Below, piece after piece: positions 8,668 through 17,540 of a stretch of 64,000 nucleotides of DNA. The stretch comes from JAJDXW01 sp965214795. GTDB lineage: Bacteria; Pseudomonadota; Gammaproteobacteria; HK1. The DNA lies in NCBI GenBank assembly GCA_965214795.1, contig OZ243976.1:5146001-5210000 (forward strand), read 5' to 3'. How positions within the stretch are numbered: the first letter of the stretch is position 1; every line of letters begins with the position of its first letter. Position numbers and translations under genes: made by a program. The notes below the pieces were generated by a model. The model was not told where the DNA came from and did not search any database. It was given only the letters and a program-made list of their open reading frames with translations.

Positions 8668-8856
8668 CAGGACTATGGCCCCCAGGCGTGCCCGCGGGGG
8701 CTCCGTCACTTGTTCGGCGTCGCCGCGGTCAGCGCCGGCGTTCCGCTCCCCACGATCACGACCGTGCTCGGACCCGCGTCCCTCACGAAAACCGCGATCG
8801 ACACCACTGTGATCGGGGCTGAGGCCCGCGACCTCGTCAGCCGGGTGCGGGCTTAG
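8668..8856 (+). pseudogene. Tyrosine recombinase (phage integrase family) C-terminal remnant
   Basis: About 62 codons match the catalytic C-terminus of XerC/D-like recombinases: GLRHLFGVAAVSAGVPL carries the RxxH box and TITTVLGPASLTKTAIDTT the terminal box. The second His (normally LGH) is Pro and the nucleophilic Tyr (normally TAIYTT) is Asp, so it is dead. The frame ends in a TAG at the left boundary of family A copy 1. It lies 660 bp from tRNA-Lys, a typical integrase target, so this could be the scar of an old island. Confidence 0.7.
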
Positions 8857-9210
8857 CCCGAAAAAATCACCGACTTTCGTCGCGAGGGGGCCAAGGTGCC
8901 CCACGATCTCATGGAGGAACGGGCCGCACGGACCGAAAGAGCGCGTGCGCGCTGCCGAGGCGTAGTCGCCACTCATAGGTAGGTACTTAAGCCGTTCAGA
9001 CCGGGAAATCCAGACCGTGGGGCATGTCAGGTGCCGGTCGCAGGCTGTTATGACCGGTTCAGCCCTAATCAATCAGCTTAAGCACCTACCTATGAGTCGC
9101 CACTAGCTCGACACTGGCGCGTGCGCGCGGTCGAAGCGGCTGGAGGAAGTACGGCCCGCTACCGCGAGCGGATGGGCGGCCGCAGCAGGAAGTCGGTGAT
9201 TTTTTTCGGG
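8857..9210 (+). repeat. Family A miniature inverted-repeat element, copy 1 (interrupted)
   Basis: Ends CCCGAAAAAATCACCGACTT and AAGTCGGTGATTTTTTTCGGG flank about 220 bp of family A sequence. The four bases TTAG occur immediately outside both ends and may be a target duplication. A second small element (8974-9094) is inserted inside. Orientation is the same as copies 2 and 3. The Uma2 gene begins 33 bp past the right end. Confidence 0.88.
8974..9094. repeat. 121-bp inverted-repeat element nested in family A copy 1, with 10-bp target duplication
   Basis: Terminal repeats CATAGGTAGGTACTTAAGC and GCTTAAGCACCTACCTATG differ at one position. AGTCGCCACT is present on both sides (8964-8973 and 9095-9104). 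Removing the insert plus one copy of the duplication restores the family A consensus. It has no coding capacity. The transposase family is not identified. Confidence 0.85.
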
Positions 9211-9242
9211 TTAGGATCGGATCCCGGAACAGGAGGCTCGAC

Positions 9243-9815
9243 GTGGCCGCATCCCGACGCGAGGCCGTGGCGCCGCGCCAAGCGACCTACCAGGACGTGC
9301 TCGACGCACCCGCGCACCAGGTGGCCGAGATCATCAACGGGGCCTTGCACACACACCCGCGACCGGCGCCGGGGCATGGCGAGGCGAGTACCTGCCTCGC
9401 AGGCGAACTCGTCCCCCCGTTCGGCCGCGGCCGCGGAGGCCCGGGCGGGTGGCGGATCCACTTCGAGCCCGAGCTGCACCTCGCCGACGACATCGTCGTC
9501 CCGGAGCTCGCTGGCTGGCGCCTCGAACGAATGCCCGAACTCCCCGACACGGCGTACTTCACGCTCGCTCCGGACTGGGCGTGCGAGGTGCTCTCACCAT
9601 CCACCCGCCGGGTCGACCTCCAGGAGAAACGCCCCATCTACGCGCGCGAGAGTGTTGCCCACTTTTGGCTCATTGACCCGACGGACCGGACGCTCGAGGC
9701 GTTCGAGCTACGCGACGGCGAGTGGGTGCTCATCGCGTGCGCGAAGGACGACGAGGCAGTCAGCGTCCGCCCCTTCGACGCCATCACGTTCAACCTCGCA
9801 GACCTGTGGCCATGA
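9243..9815 (+). CDS. Uma2 family PD-(D/E)XK endonuclease-like protein
   Basis: 190 residues of the Uma2 (DUF820) family, restriction-endonuclease-like proteins of unknown cellular role, often multicopy. Visible core: FEPELHLADDIVVPELAGW (acidic metal ligands), ACEVLSPSTRRVDLQEKRPIYA (E...K catalytic strand and helix) and SVAHFWLIDPTDRTLEAF. The GTG at 9243 is preceded by AGGAGG at 6 nt, which fixes the start just outside the family A element. Length is normal. Confidence 0.9.
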   Translation: MAASRREAVAPRQATYQDVLDAPAHQVAEIINGALHTHPRPAPGHGEASTCLAGELVPPFGRGRGGPGGWRIHFEPELHLADDIVVPELAGWRLERMPELPDTAYFTLAPDWACEVLSPSTRRVDLQEKRPIYARESVAHFWLIDPTDRTLEAFELRDGEWVLIACAKDDEAVSVRPFDAITFNLADLWP

Positions 9816-10415
9816 CCACAGGCTGGATCGTCTACGACCTCGGCGGCCGTGCCACCGCAGCCCTCGGCCTCGAGGCCGACGACGCGCCGCGATGGTGGCG
9901 CACGTAACCGAGACGTTCGCCGTCGCCCGGGTCGGCGAGACCGAGAAGTCCTCGAACTCGTAGCTGTCGAACTCTTCGACCTCGTCGGCGGACGGGCCGC
10001 GATCGCTTGCGACCGCCCCGTGCACGGTGCCGTGAACGACCTTGGCGTGCCGCGGCTCCAGTGGCGATTACCCGCGGAATCCCGTTCCGACCCCGATTCC
10101 ACCCGGGGGACGAACCAGATGAGGATTGTGCGCAATCAGGAGGGCTGCTGCGGCCAAGCCGGGCCGGCCGGCCGGCCGTAGCGGAGTATCGGGAGGGACT
10201 TCTCCCACCGCCCCCTCGTCGGAGCCGCCGGCGGGTTCCGGAGGAACCGTGGCACCGGGGAGCGACGGGAAACCGGCTCGCCGCGGAACCGGGCGATGGG
10301 GCACCGCGCCGCCGGAGCGACGAGGGAACCGGCGCGCGCGGGCGGCGTTCGCAGCGGCGGCGCCCGCCCGCCTGGTCCATAATGCCCGCGTCCCCAACAC
10401 CACGGAGCGCCGGAC
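9816..10415. other. Gene-free interval, possible decayed coding sequence
   Basis: No convincing gene in 600 bp. A 31-codon frame beginning at the ATGA overlap with the Uma2 stop reads MTTGWIVYDLGGRATAALG and then stops, which may be the stump of a coupled second gene. The rest is GC-rich with long CCGG runs near 10160. Confidence 0.4.
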
Positions 10416-10802
10416 ATGGGCGAAAAGGTCACCACCGAGATGCTCGACGCGATCCAGGACGCGTTCAACCGCCACGACGTGGACGGCATCCTGTCCTGGT
10501 TCGTGGAGGACTGCGAATGGCTCATGGCCCGCGGGCCGGACGCTCCCGACGCCCGCCGGCTCCACGGCAAGAAGGCCATCGGAGACGTGCTCCGCGCCCG
10601 TTACGAGGTCATCCCGGACATGCGCTGGGAGGACATGCAGCACTTCATCTCCGCCGACGGCACGCGCGCCGCGTCGGAGTGGACCGTTCGGGGGACGCCG
10701 GTGGACGGCGACCCTATCGACTGGCTCGGCTGCGACCTCTGGGCGTTCCGGGACGGCAAGGTGGTCCGCAAGGACACCTACTGGAAGCTCATCGAGTCCT
10801 GA
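10416..10802 (+). CDS. NTF2-like (SnoaL-type) protein
   Basis: 128 residues with the cone-shaped NTF2-like pattern: helix AIQDAFNRHDVDGILSWFVEDCEW, then PDARRLHGKKAIGDVLRARYEVIPDMRW and terminal strands GCDLWAFRDGKVVRKDTYWKL. Such proteins act as small isomerases, cyclases or ligand binders; the substrate cannot be inferred. Stands alone on the plus strand between two family A elements. Confidence 0.85.
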   Translation: MGEKVTTEMLDAIQDAFNRHDVDGILSWFVEDCEWLMARGPDAPDARRLHGKKAIGDVLRARYEVIPDMRWEDMQHFISADGTRAASEWTVRGTPVDGDPIDWLGCDLWAFRDGKVVRKDTYWKLIES

Positions 10803-10881
10803 GCGAGCACCGGCGAAGCTCGCCCCCCTCCCGCCCGCTCCGCGTCCGCGGCCGCAGGTCGGGCCGAGGCGCTCCTCCTGG

Positions 10882-11093
10882 CCCGAAAAAATCGCCGACT
10901 TTCGTCGCGAGGGCGCAAAGATGCCCCACGATCTCATCGAGGAATGGGCCGCACGGACCGAAAGAGCGCGTGCGCGCGGCTGAAGGCGTAGTCGACACTT
11001 GCACGTGCGCGCGGTCGAAGCGGCTTGCGGGAGTACGACCCGCTACCGCGAGCGGATCGGCGGCCGCAGCGGGAAGTCGGTGATTTTTTCGGG
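10882..11093 (+). repeat. Family A miniature inverted-repeat element, copy 2
   Basis: 212 bp between CCCGAAAAAATCGCCGACTT and the matching inverted end. It is the shortest intact form and therefore a good consensus. It lies between convergent gene ends (NTF2-like gene and sucD). Confidence 0.9.
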
Positions 11094-11293
11094 CTATGGC
11101 ACGATGCGGTGGTGGGACGCATGAGACGACGGGTGCCCGGAGAGCCGGTCCCGCGCGGGAGGGGGCGGGGGGTGCATGTGCTGGGCGGCCTGCGATCGGC
11201 TCGCCAACGTCCCGCGCGGGCGCGGGCGGGGGATGCTCCGGATCCGGCGCGACCGTACCGCGGGGCCGGCCGCCGCGGGCGGGGGCGAAGGCG

Positions 11294-12169
11294 TCAGCCG
11301 CGTAGCGCCTCCCGCACCGCTTCGCCGAGCCTGGCGGGAGAGCGCGCGACCCGGATACCGGCCCGCTCCATCGCCTCGATCTTGTCTTCCGCCCGGCCGC
11401 TGCCACCCGAGATGATGGCGCCGGCGTGACCCATGCGCCGCCCCGGCGGCGCGGTCACCCCGGCGATGAAGCCCGCCATCGGCTTGTTCACCTTCGAGCG
11501 CCGGATGAAGTCCGCGGCCTCCTCCTCCGCGCTCCCCCCGATCTCGCCGATCATGATGATCGCCTCGGTCTCGTCGTCGCCGAGGAACAGCTCCAGGCAG
11601 TCGATGAAGCTGGTGCCGTTCACCGGGTCCCCGCCGATCCCGATGCAGGTGGACTGGCCGAGACCGGCCGCCGTCGTCTGGGCGACCGCCTCGTAGGTGA
11701 GGGTGCCGGAGCGCGACACCACCCCCACCCGGCCCCGGCGGTGGATGTGGCCCGGCATGATGCCGATCTTGCACTCTTCCGGGGTGATCACTCCGGGGCA
11801 GTTGGGGCCGATGAGCCGCGTCCCCGAACCTTCGAGCGCCCGCTTGACCCGGACCATGTCGAGCACCGGGATCCCTTCGGTGATGCACGCGACGAGCGGC
11901 ACCTCGGCCGCGACCGCCTCGAGGATCGCGTCGGCCGCGAAGGCGGGCGGCACGTAGATGACGCTCGCGTCGGCCGACGTCCGCTCCACCGCCTCGGCCA
12001 CCGTGTCGAAGACGGGAAGGCCGAGGTGCTCGCTCCCGCCCTTGCCGGGCGTGACCCCGCCCACCATCCGGGTCCCGTAGGCGATGGCCTGCTCGGAGTG
12101 GAAGGTCCCCTGCGCCCCGGTGAACCCCTGGCAGATGACGCGGGTTCGGGCATCCACCAGCACCGCCAT
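11294..12169 (-). CDS. sucD: Succinate-CoA ligase, alpha subunit
   Basis: 291 residues. Together with SucC it converts succinyl-CoA, NDP and phosphate to succinate, CoA and NTP in the TCA cycle. CoA-binding Rossmann start VICQGFTGAQGTFHSEQAI, GPNCPGVITP, and the phosphohistidine loop GHAGAIISGGSG near residue 245 are intact. The ATG shares its first base with the sucC stop (TGATG), so the subunits are translationally coupled. Length is normal. Confidence 0.96.
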   Translation of the reverse strand: MAVLVDARTRVICQGFTGAQGTFHSEQAIAYGTRMVGGVTPGKGGSEHLGLPVFDTVAEAVERTSADASVIYVPPAFAADAILEAVAAEVPLVACITEGIPVLDMVRVKRALEGSGTRLIGPNCPGVITPEECKIGIMPGHIHRRGRVGVVSRSGTLTYEAVAQTTAAGLGQSTCIGIGGDPVNGTSFIDCLELFLGDDETEAIIMIGEIGGSAEEEAADFIRRSKVNKPMAGFIAGVTAPPGRRMGHAGAIISGGSGRAEDKIEAMERAGIRVARSPARLGEAVREALRG

Positions 12170-13431
12170 CAGCCCGTTCCCTCCTTCGCACCCGATCCCT
12201 TCGCACCCGAGCCGGCTCCCTCTCCCGACCCCGGCCCCGCTCCCCGCACCGCCCCGACCACCTTCCGGGCCGCGTCCTCGAGCCCGTCCGCCGACACGAT
12301 GGGAAGGCCCGAGGCGGCGAGGATCGCCTTGCCCTTGTCCACGTTGGTTCCTTCGAGACGCACCACCAAGGGAACTGAAAGGTCCACCTCGCGGGCCGCC
12401 GCGACCACCCCCTCGGCCACGATGTCGCAGCGCATGATCCCGCCGAAGATGTTGACCAGGATCCCCTTTACGTTCGGGTCGGACAGGATGATCTTGAACG
12501 CGGCGGTGACCCGCTCGCGCGTCGCGTTGCCGCCGACGTCCAGGAAGTTCGCGGGCTCGCTCCCGTGGAGCTTGATGATGTCCATGGTGGCCATGGCGAG
12601 GCCGGCCCCGTTCACCATGCACCCGATCTCGCCGTCGAGCGCGACGTAGCTGAGATCGTGGCGGCTTGCCTCGACCTCGGTCGGGTCCTCCTCTCCCTCG
12701 TCGCGAAGGGCCTCGAGCTCCGGGTGGCGGTAGAGGGCGTTGTCGTCGAAGCTCACCTTCGCGTCGAGGGCCACCACCCCCGCCGCGCCGGTGAGCACGA
12801 GGGGATTGACCTCGACGATGCTCGCATCGAGCTCGACGAGGGCGCGGTAGAGACCCGCGAAGAGATCCGTCCCCGCCCGCGCCGCCGCGCCGCGGAGCCC
12901 CAGCCCGAAGGCGAGGCGGCGCGCGTGGAACGGCTGGAAGCCGGTCGCGGGGTCGATCGCGATGGTGTGGATATTCTCCGGGCTCTCCTGCGCGACCTGT
13001 TCGATGTCCATCCCCCCCTCGGTGGAGGTCATGGCCACCACCCGGCCCGCCCCCCGGTCGACCAGCATGGCTGCGTAGTGCTCGCGTGCGATGTCGCAGC
13101 CTTCCTCGACGTAGACCCGCCGCACGGTCCGCCCCGCCGCCCCGGTCTGCCGGGTGACGAGGACCTCGCCCAGCATCGCCCCTGCGTGCGCCCGCACTTC
13201 CTCGAGAGAGCGGGCGAGTCGTACCCCGCCCCCGCCCTCGGGAGCGCCCGCGAACCGGCCCGCGCCCCGCCCGCCGGCATGGATCTGGGCCTTGACCACC
13301 CAGGGCCCGCCACCGCCGATCGTCTCGGCTGCCTGAACCGCCTCGTCCTCGGTGAACGCGGGGCCGCCCCGCGGAACCGGTACGCCGTAGCTCCGCAACA
13401 GCTCCTTCGCCTGATACTCGTGGACGTTCAT
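12169..13431 (-). CDS. sucC: Succinate-CoA ligase, beta subunit
   Basis: 420 residues. ATP-grasp domain begins MNVHEYQAKELLRSYG; VEVNPLVLTG and FLDVGGNATRERVTAAF with ILVNIFGGIMRCDIVA are the nucleotide and phosphotransfer segments. The KAQIHAGGRGAGRF...GGVRLA region and overall length resemble the alphaproteobacterial form. The last 25 residues are a repetitive Gly/Ser/Ala/Lys/Glu tail (GSGAKGSGAKEG) not expected in the family. Coupled to sucD. The start has the canonical N-terminus. Confidence 0.95.
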   Translation of the reverse strand: MNVHEYQAKELLRSYGVPVPRGGPAFTEDEAVQAAETIGGGGPWVVKAQIHAGGRGAGRFAGAPEGGGGVRLARSLEEVRAHAGAMLGEVLVTRQTGAAGRTVRRVYVEEGCDIAREHYAAMLVDRGAGRVVAMTSTEGGMDIEQVAQESPENIHTIAIDPATGFQPFHARRLAFGLGLRGAAARAGTDLFAGLYRALVELDASIVEVNPLVLTGAAGVVALDAKVSFDDNALYRHPELEALRDEGEEDPTEVEASRHDLSYVALDGEIGCMVNGAGLAMATMDIIKLHGSEPANFLDVGGNATRERVTAAFKIILSDPNVKGILVNIFGGIMRCDIVAEGVVAAAREVDLSVPLVVRLEGTNVDKGKAILAASGLPIVSADGLEDAARKVVGAVRGAGPGSGEGAGSGAKGSGAKEGTG

Positions 13432-13523
13432 TCCAATCCTCGCCCGAAACGCGCGCGCCCCGCACCGTGCCTCGCGCCCCGCGCGGGCTCCGGCCACGGA
13501 CCACCGAACCGGCTCTCGTCCGG

Positions 13524-15217
13524 CTACATCACCGCCCGGATCCCGAACCCGGCGAACCCGTTCTCCCTGAAGTTCTTCCGGAACATCCCCCGGAGGCACG
13601 CGGCGGCGGCGTCGTAGGCCGCGCCGTCGGGCCAGACCGCTCGCGGGTTGAGGGCTTTCGGATCGACGCCCGGGCACCGGGTCGGCATCTTGAGATTGAA
13701 CACCGGATGGATATCGTACTGCGCCCCGTCCTCGTGCAGCCGGCCCGCGAGGGCCGCGTCGAGCAGGGCGCGCGTGGTGCGGATCGGCATCCGATCGGCC
13801 TTCCCGACCGCCCCTCCCGACCACCCGGTGTTCAGCAGGATACAGCGGGCCCGGTGACGGTCCATCTTCGTCCGCAGCAGCTCGGCGTAGACGTTCGGCC
13901 GGTGGGTCATGAACGGTGCGCCGAAGCAGGAGCTGAAGGTCGCCTCGGGCTCCTCGAGCCCGACCTCGGTACCCGCAAGCTTCGCCGTGAACCCCTGGAC
14001 GAAGTGATACATCACGTCCTCGCCATCCAGGATCGAGACCGGCGGGAGTACGCCGAAGGCGTCCGCGGTGAGCAGTACGATGGTGGCCGGGTGTCCCCCA
14101 CGGGACCCCTCCGCGACGTTCGGATTGCACGAAAGGGGATAGGAGAATCGGGTGTTTTCGGTGATCAGGGCATCGCGGAGGTCGAGGTCCTGCGGGTCCG
14201 TGTCGTCGAACGCGCGCCCCGGAAGGGACGGCACGTTCTCGATGATCGTCCCGGGCATCGACAGCGCGGAGGCAATGACCGGCTCCGCCTCCTTGTCGAG
14301 GTTGATGAGCTTCGCGTAGCACCCGTCCTCGAGGTTCGAGAGGCCCTCGTCGGTCCAGCCGGTCTCGTCGTCGCCGATGAGACGCCGGTTCGGGTCGGCG
14401 GAGAGGGTGGTCTTTCCGGTGCCGGAGAGGCCGAACATGATCGCCGGATCGTCGCGCGAACCGATGTTGCTCGAGCAGTGCATCGAGAGGTGTCCGGCGT
14501 CCGGCAGCAGGAAGTTCATCACCGTGAAGATGGACTTCTTGACGATGCCGCAGTAGTCGGCCCGCCCGACGACGAGGCAGATCCGATTCCGGAAGTCGAT
14601 GATGACCGCGCGGTCGGAGCGGGTTCCGTCGCGCTCGGGCTCGCAGCGGAACGACTGGACGTTGAGCATCGTCCAGCGCTTCGCCTCCGGGTCGACGAGG
14701 CCGGGCACGTGGCGGGGAAACATGTTGCGGGCGAACAGCGCGTGCGTGGCGTACTCGCCGACGAAGCGATAGGGGATCGCATACGCGGGGTCCACCCCTA
14801 CGCAGCCGTCCTGCACGTACAGCGTCGCCCCGGTCGCGTTGAGGTGGGTCTGACGCGCTTCAGCAACGGATCGAAACGGTCCGGATCGAAGGGCTTGAGG
14901 CTGTCCTTCCACCAGATCCGGTGCTCCACCTCGGGCCAGGCGACCGCGAAGGTGTCCTGCACCGGACGACCCGTGCAGGTCGGATCGGTATGAAAAACGA
15001 GGGGGCCGTGGACCCCGAGCCGCGTCGCGAACGCCTTGCGCTCGGCGTCTCCTCCCCCGACCCGCACCCGGCCCCGGTCGTTCGCGATCGCCTCGTGAAA
15101 GAGCTGGGACGGGGAGAGCCCGTGGCGATAGCGAACCGTCTCGAGACCGAGCGAGGCCTGGAGCGCGTGGCGGACACCCATGGCGAGATTCCGGACCGGT
15201 TCGCGGGATTCTCGCAT
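13524..15217 (-). pseudogene. pckA: Phosphoenolpyruvate carboxykinase (ATP), frameshifted near its N-terminus
   Basis: PckA converts oxaloacetate and ATP to PEP, CO2 and ADP. The long downstream frame holds the full active site: GLSGTGKTTLS (P-loop), GDDETGW, and ENTRFSYPL. The N-terminal 125 residues (LSPSQLFHEAIAND ... GRPVQDTFAVAWPEVEH ... WWKDSLKPFDPDRFDPLLKRV) are in a different frame. The join is near 14849-14854, where one base must be restored to read LLKRV-QTHLNATGATLYVQDG. Everything else is well conserved, so it is either a recent mutation or a sequencing/assembly error. Start chosen at the ATG of MRESREPV; a GTG lies 18 bp upstream. Confidence 0.9.
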
Positions 15218-15669
15218 GGCCCCGATCCGGCCCACAACTGCGAACGGGTCTCAATCAGGCCGTTTCACGCTACGGTTCCGGATGGACATCGAGACTCGCA
15301 GGCGGACGGGGAACGAGACGGGGCCGCTCCGCCCCGCAGCGGCGCGCGCTTGACGTGCCGGATACCCGCAACCGGATTGAACAAGCGCAACCCGGTATCA
15401 GGCGGCGGTGCGGCGGTGAGCAGGTCGGACCGCCCTTGGCCAATCCGACACCGAGGAAGGAAGAGGAAGGAGACCATCTCATCGGCCTGATCGGCCTGCG
15501 TCCTCCCGCCGACCCGCCGTTCGGCCCGCGCGACAGGGGTCCCGGGTCTCGATTGCGCCCGCTTTGCACCGCGGAGCGGATATCCGCGAGTGTCCCCCCG
15601 GCGAGCGCGGCCGCGTGCCGCTCCGCGGGTTCCTCCGGACCAGGGCAGACCAGGGCGGACCGGCACGGC
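15218..15669. other. Gene-free interval between pckA and rho
   Basis: No credible frame in 450 bp. Near 15258-15280 there is a half-site, GGCCGTTTCACGCTACGG, resembling the end of family C repeats at 49659 and 58097. Otherwise nothing recognisable. Confidence 0.5.
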
Positions 15670-16926
15670 TCAGCGCCGCATCGACTCGAAGAACTCCGAG
15701 TTGGTCTTGGTGGTCTTGAGGCGATCGACGAGGAATTCCATGGCCGCGATCTCCTCCATCGGCTGCAGGAGCTTTCGCAGGATCCAGATCCGCTGCAGCT
15801 CCTCGGCCCGGGTGAGGTACTCCTCGCGGCGGGTTCCGGAGCGGTTGAAGTTGATCGCGGGGAAGATCCGCTTCTCCTGCAGCTTTCGCTCGAGATGGAT
15901 CTCGTTGTTGCCGGTGCCCTTGAACTCCTCGTAGATGACCTCGTCCATGCGCGACCCGGTGTCGATGAGCGCGGTGGACATGATCGTGAGGCTGCCCCCT
16001 TCCTCGATGTTGCGGGCCGATCCGAAGAACCGCTTCGGCCGCTGCAGGGCGTTCGCGTCCACTCCCCCGGTGAGCACCTTGCCGGACGAGGGGACCACCG
16101 TGTTGTAGGCCCGGGCGAGGCGGGTGATGGAGTCGAGCAGGATGACCACGTCCCGCTTGTGCTCGACCAGCCGCTTCGCCTTCTCGATCACCATCTCCGC
16201 GACCTGGACGTGACGCGAAGCGGGTTCGTCGAACGTGCTCGAGATCACCTCGCCCCGCACCGAACGCTGCATCTCGGTGACCTCCTCCGGCCGCTCGTCG
16301 ATGAGAAGGACGATGAGATGCACCTCGGGGTAGTTGCGCGAGATCGACTGGGCGATGTTCTGCAGCAGCATCGTCTTGCCGGCCTTGGGCGGGGACACGA
16401 TGAGGCCGCGCTGGCCCTTCCCGACCGGCGCCGCGAGGTCAATGATCCGGGCGGTGAGATCCTCGGTGCTGCCGTTGCCCTGTTCCAGGGTGAAACGTGA
16501 CTCGGGGAAGAGCGGGGTCAGGTTCTCGAAGAGGATCTTGTTGCGGGCGTTCTCCGGCCTGTCCAGGTTGAGCTGGTCCACCTTGAGAAGCGCGAAGTAC
16601 CGCTCTCCGTCCTTCGGCGGGCGAATCCGGCCGGACACCGTGTCCCCGGTACGAAGCCCGAACCGCCGGATCTGGCTCGGCGAGACGTAGATGTCGTCCG
16701 GCCCGGCGAGATAGGAGCTGTCCGCGAAACGAAGGAAGCCGAATCCGTCCTGGAGGATCTCGAGGACCCCGTCGCCCTCGATGTCCTCGCCCCGCTTGGA
16801 CCGCGCCTTGAGCAGGGAGAAGATGATCTCCTGCTTGCGCATCCGGCCGAGGCCGTCGAGCCCCATCGACTGGCTCAGGTCGAGGAGCGCGGGGAGGGGT
16901 TTTTTCTTCAGTTCGGTCAGGTTCAT
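15670..16926 (-). CDS. rho: Transcription termination factor Rho
   Basis: 418 residues, full length. N-terminal Rho domain (MNLTELKKKPLPALLDLSQ), cold-shock-like RNA-binding domain (LEILQDGFGFLRFADSSYLAGPDD split around residues 56-80), then the RecA-like motor: P-loop PPKAGKTMLLQ, LLIDERPEEVTEM, catalytic VILLDSITRLARAYN, Q-loop SSGKVLTGGVD and R-loop region. Hexameric RNA-dependent ATPase that releases RNA polymerase. Monocistronic here with a 600-bp leader; rho genes are often autoregulated by premature termination in the leader, but I see no specific signal. Confidence 0.98.
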   Translation of the reverse strand: MNLTELKKKPLPALLDLSQSMGLDGLGRMRKQEIIFSLLKARSKRGEDIEGDGVLEILQDGFGFLRFADSSYLAGPDDIYVSPSQIRRFGLRTGDTVSGRIRPPKDGERYFALLKVDQLNLDRPENARNKILFENLTPLFPESRFTLEQGNGSTEDLTARIIDLAAPVGKGQRGLIVSPPKAGKTMLLQNIAQSISRNYPEVHLIVLLIDERPEEVTEMQRSVRGEVISSTFDEPASRHVQVAEMVIEKAKRLVEHKRDVVILLDSITRLARAYNTVVPSSGKVLTGGVDANALQRPKRFFGSARNIEEGGSLTIMSTALIDTGSRMDEVIYEEFKGTGNNEIHLERKLQEKRIFPAINFNRSGTRREEYLTRAEELQRIWILRKLLQPMEEIAAMEFLVDRLKTTKTNSEFFESMRR

Positions 16927-17029
16927 ATGTTTCGATCAGGCAGGTAGGGAAAGGTGACCGGCCGGGAGTGAACGAGCGACCGTTTCCGGCCGCTGCCTCG
17001 GTGCCGGCGGGCGGGATGGCGGTCGAGAA

Positions 17030-17221
17030 GGGCTTATATCCGCAACCTGACGAACGAGCAGACCGTGCAGAGCCTGCGGCCACCCGGTGCGAGGTCGGGA
17101 TACGCCGGCGGCAGACCCGACCCGCCACGGGGCGGCCGGCCCCGGGCAGACCGGATCAGCGAAGCGTAATCCGACACCGGCAGTCCGGTGCGACGGCTGT
17201 CAAGTGATGGATACAAGTCCC
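17030..17221. repeat. Family D inverted-repeat element, copy 1 (rho leader)
   Basis: Imperfect ends GGGCTTATATCC and GGATACAAGTCCC enclose palindromes of the type GGTCGGGATACGCC...GACCCGACC and GATCAGCGAAGCGTAATCC. The same architecture and ends recur at 49724-49930. It sits 100 bp upstream of rho and could be part of its 5' leader RNA. The remainder of 16927-17540 holds no gene. Confidence 0.65.
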
Positions 17222-17439
17222 TTCCGAAAGCGATGCCCGCCTCGAGAGCGAGGCCGGAGCAGGTCTCGGTGAAGCGACGCGGGGCCCGCGCCTTCTTGCC
17301 CTGTCGGAGTGCAATCGCGAAAGCCCGCAAGTTTCGGGGGCTAGGCGACCAACCGGATGGGGCGCCCGGCGTGGGAAAACGCTAGCACGCCCCGGCAACC
17401 GTGTCCAGCATCCGGCCGGGAGGTTCAGGGCCATCTTCA

Positions 17440-17518
17440 TCGTGACCGAGGGCTGGCCGCGGGTGCGGATCGGCCGGCCGTGCGGTCGAGGGCCGCTTCA
17501 TGAGACCCGAACCGACCG
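17440..17518 (-). repeat. Dispersed ~80-bp repeat, copy 1
   Basis: The complement of this stretch (core CCCTCGACCGCACGGC, flanked by TCGGTTCGGG and GCCGATCCGC) is about 80 percent identical by eye to 60342-60422. Not part of a gene; it lies just past the 3' end of the SDR gene. Confidence 0.6.
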
Positions 17519-17540
17519 GGCATGGCGGGGACGACGGCGG

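Noticed and set aside
10882..11093. A short peptide frame within family A (DFRREGAKMPHDLIEEWAAR)
   Set aside because: It reads protein-like in five copies, but differences between copies are mostly amino-acid changing, copy 3 breaks the frame, and there is no ribosome site. Treated as element sequence.
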